From Polynucleobacter sp. AP-Nino-20-G2 (GTDB lineage Bacteria > Pseudomonadota > Gammaproteobacteria > Burkholderiales > Burkholderiaceae): a DNA stretch of 64,000 bases. The DNA is taken from contig NZ_CP061313.1 in the NCBI RefSeq assembly GCF_018688235.1, positions 1,099,130 to 1,163,129 on the forward strand, in the 5' to 3' direction. This document shows positions 62,278 to 64,000 of this stretch, in pieces. The notes below the pieces were generated by a model, which was not told where the DNA came from, did no database searches, and worked only from the letters and a program-made list of their open reading frames with translations. Made by a program: the position numbers and the translations under genes. Within the stretch, counting starts at the first letter, position 1; every line of letters begins with the position of its first letter.

Positions 62278-63576
62278 TTATCGCGCTACGGGTAATTCAT
62301 CCCACTGCGTGGTGTAGTTGGGTGATCTGTTGCCTGATCTCATCTTCCAGTCTTGAGTGGTTCCAGATACTGCGGTTCTGATGACGGCATTACCAAAGCG
62401 ATTGTTAATCGAGTCCATAGCTTTCATGAGATGAGCTGACTTGCCTTTGACTTCCATGTCATCAAAAAGGGATTGCTGCACTGTGGGCTTATCTGCCAAG
62501 AGACTGAACATCACTCCGGCTTTTTTGTACTTAAAGCCTGCTTGATAGATTTGCTTTAAGCCTTTGAGTGCGGCAGTTGTTAGCGTTAAGGTGTTATCAC
62601 TAGGATCAGCCAATGGAATGGTGACGCTCTGGTGGTATTGGGGCTCAGGCTTATGCGGATTGGTTTGGATAAAGATCGTGAGCGCGCCCGTAACGGATTG
62701 CTGACCTCTGAGCTTCTCCGCACCTCTTGCAATATGAGTAGCAACGGATTCTGCTAACTGCTCCATGGAGGTCACTGGTTTACCAAAGCTACGCGAGGAA
62801 ACGATCTGCTGTTTAGCTGGCACCACTTCTTCCAGACTTAGGCAAGATACGCCGCGCAACTCGTAGCAAATACGTTCAATGACAACACCAAATTGCTGGC
62901 GCATGGATTGCGGTGAAGTTTGTAGCAAATCAAAAATAGTATTGATCTGTAGTACTTTGAGTTTCTTGCTAAGTTGCTTGCCGATACCCCACACCTCCCC
63001 TACTGGTGTTTCGGTCATCCACTGGTAGAGCTCTTCTTTAGGCATAGCGCTGATATCGCATACGCCTGCAAACTGTTTGTGCTTTTTGGCTAGGTGATTA
63101 GCCAACTTAGCCAAGGTCTTGCTGGCACCAACACCTACACACACTGGTAGGCCAGTAGAGTCTTTAATCGTTTGCTTGATGGTTTGACCTAGTTCTACTG
63201 GATCGATGTATTGCTTGAGTACAGTCTCGATTCTGAGAAAACTCTCGTCAATGCTGTAGACCTCTAAATGCGGGGTGAAGGTTTTTAAGACCTCAACTAC
63301 CCTGTTGCTCATATCCCCATACAGGGTGTAGTTTGATGAGTAGGCCTGGATGCCATGCTTCTTAGCTAGATCTTGCATCTGAAACCAGGGGGTCGCCATC
63401 TTCACGCCAAGCTCTTTTACTTCCGCACTGCGCGCCACTGCGCAACCATCGTTATTGGAGAGCACCACCATCGGCACGCCCTCTAACTTGGGCGCAAATA
63501 CCCGTTCGCAAGAAACGTAGAAGTTGTTCACATCTACCAGCGCAAAGAGCTGATTGGTTTGGCCAGATTGATTCAT
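62278..63576 (-). CDS. umuC: Translesion DNA polymerase V subunit UmuC
   Basis: Y-family polymerase of the SOS response. Motifs: FALVDVNNFYVSCERVF (first catalytic Asp), VLSNNDGCAVARS, and YSIDESFLRI (second Asp and Glu), then a helix-hairpin-helix (VGVGASKTLAKLANHLAKK) and little-finger domain. 432 aa, normal. Its ATG overlaps the umuD stop by 4 bp. SOS control by LexA is expected, but the operator would lie beyond the right edge. Confidence 0.96.
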   Translation of the reverse strand: MNQSGQTNQLFALVDVNNFYVSCERVFAPKLEGVPMVVLSNNDGCAVARSAEVKELGVKMATPWFQMQDLAKKHGIQAYSSNYTLYGDMSNRVVEVLKTFTPHLEVYSIDESFLRIETVLKQYIDPVELGQTIKQTIKDSTGLPVCVGVGASKTLAKLANHLAKKHKQFAGVCDISAMPKEELYQWMTETPVGEVWGIGKQLSKKLKVLQINTIFDLLQTSPQSMRQQFGVVIERICYELRGVSCLSLEEVVPAKQQIVSSRSFGKPVTSMEQLAESVATHIARGAEKLRGQQSVTGALTIFIQTNPHKPEPQYHQSVTIPLADPSDNTLTLTTAALKGLKQIYQAGFKYKKAGVMFSLLADKPTVQQSLFDDMEVKGKSAHLMKAMDSINNRFGNAVIRTAVSGTTQDWKMRSGNRSPNYTTQWDELPVAR

Positions 63577-64000
63577 ATTGCCTTCCCGTTTCTGCTGCTA
63601 GCGTGGCTATATCTGCGCACTACCCCGACCACTACACCCCAGATCTGCAGCTGACTGCTCTCGTTAAAGGTGATGGGTTCGTAACTCGGGTTCTCGGGCT
63701 GAAGCTCGGTTTTGCCACGCAATTGATAGAGGCGCTTAATGGTGTACTCGTCATCCACTACGGCGACAACGATGTCTTTATGCTTTGCTTTGAGGGCTTT
63801 ATCGACGACAACCTTATCGCCGTCACAAATACCCGCACCCATCATTGAATCCCCCTTGACGGTGAACATGAAGGTGGCCGGTTTGTTTTGAATCAGATAG
63901 CTATTGAGATCGAGCCCTTCCTCAGCGTAATCCGCCGCTGGACTCGGAAATCCTGCTGAAATACGGTGACTGAGAAGCTTGAACTCGTAGGTGTCGCTCG
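63573..64000 (-). CDS. umuD: UmuD-like S24 peptidase, 5' end beyond the window
   Basis: Self-cleaving partner of UmuC. The frame runs through the internal ATG at 63869 to the window edge, so the true start is outside. Upstream residues include HRISAGFPSPAADY, which contains the Ala-Gly cleavage site. The catalytic Ser is in KGDSMMGAG and the catalytic Lys in DDEYTIKRL. The C-terminal region after the Lys is complete. Confidence 0.94.
   Translation of the reverse strand, partial: SDTYEFKLLSHRISAGFPSPAADYAEEGLDLNSYLIQNKPATFMFTVKGDSMMGAGICDGDKVVVDKALKAKHKDIVVAVVDDEYTIKRLYQLRGKTELQPENPSYEPITFNESSQLQIWGVVVGVVRRYSHASSRNGKAI

Overview
The window reads as a continuous piece of chromosome from a free-living betaproteobacterium. 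It is most like the Polynucleobacter branch of Burkholderiaceae: moderate GC, tightly packed genes, short intergenic gaps, and the Burkholderiales order ndk-rlmN-ispG-hisS-yfgM-bamB-der-hfq-hflX-hflK-hflC-hisZ-purA. There is no 16S gene, so the genus is an inference from gene order and protein style. I see no insertion sequence, integrase, CRISPR array or rRNA operon. About 50 protein genes, one tRNA, the 4.5S SRP RNA and one strong candidate for an undescribed small RNA are present.

Layout. 1-6.6 kb: end of an M3 oligopeptidase gene, exonuclease III, then the nitrogen block ntrC-ntrB-glnA (transcribed leftwards) with two NtrC-type sites upstream of glnA. 6.6-11.2 kb: a CinA-like protein, an EI24-family membrane protein, a fatty acid hydroxylase/sterol desaturase, a secreted polysaccharide deacetylase and a secreted YVTN beta-propeller. 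11.2-20 kb: hrpA, argA, yggX, a candidate sRNA, rpiA, tal, trxC. 19.5-23.1 kb: rlmB, rnr, tRNA-Leu(CAG). 23.2-27.7 kb: an accessory stretch with an unknown acidic protein, a bestrophin-like/DUF4239-style membrane protein, a dienelactone hydrolase, an MFS exporter, a two-TM ion-channel protein and a possible papain-fold protein. 27.8-44.3 kb: malate synthase G, then the long purA...ndk housekeeping block. 44.5-49.9 kb: a Bax-inhibitor-1 protein, rlmD, a PolB-like exonuclease, and nlpD-pcm-surE without rpoS. 49.9-57.3 kb: a heavy-metal RND efflux operon (CzcCBA type) and an OprB-like porin. 57.5-60.3 kb: recR-ybaB-dnaX and the divergent SRP RNA. 60.6-64 kb: an ExoX-like exonuclease, an odd orphan ORF, a 43-codon membrane microprotein, and umuC-umuD running off the right edge.

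How it works together. Most of the window is core metabolism, RNA processing and envelope maintenance. The regulated or accessory pieces are nitrogen control (NtrB senses, NtrC acts on glnA), metal efflux, SOS mutagenesis (umuDC) and the 23-27.7 kb mixed stretch.

The best candidates for new biology are: (1) a compact RNA of about 168 nt between yggX and rpiA, with its own sigma70-type promoter, three hairpins packed end to end and an intrinsic terminator; (2) an NtrC whose sigma54-contact loop reads GAFPGA instead of GAFTGA; and (3) a 43-aa membrane microprotein downstream of umuDC with an excellent ribosome binding site, followed by two strong hairpins.
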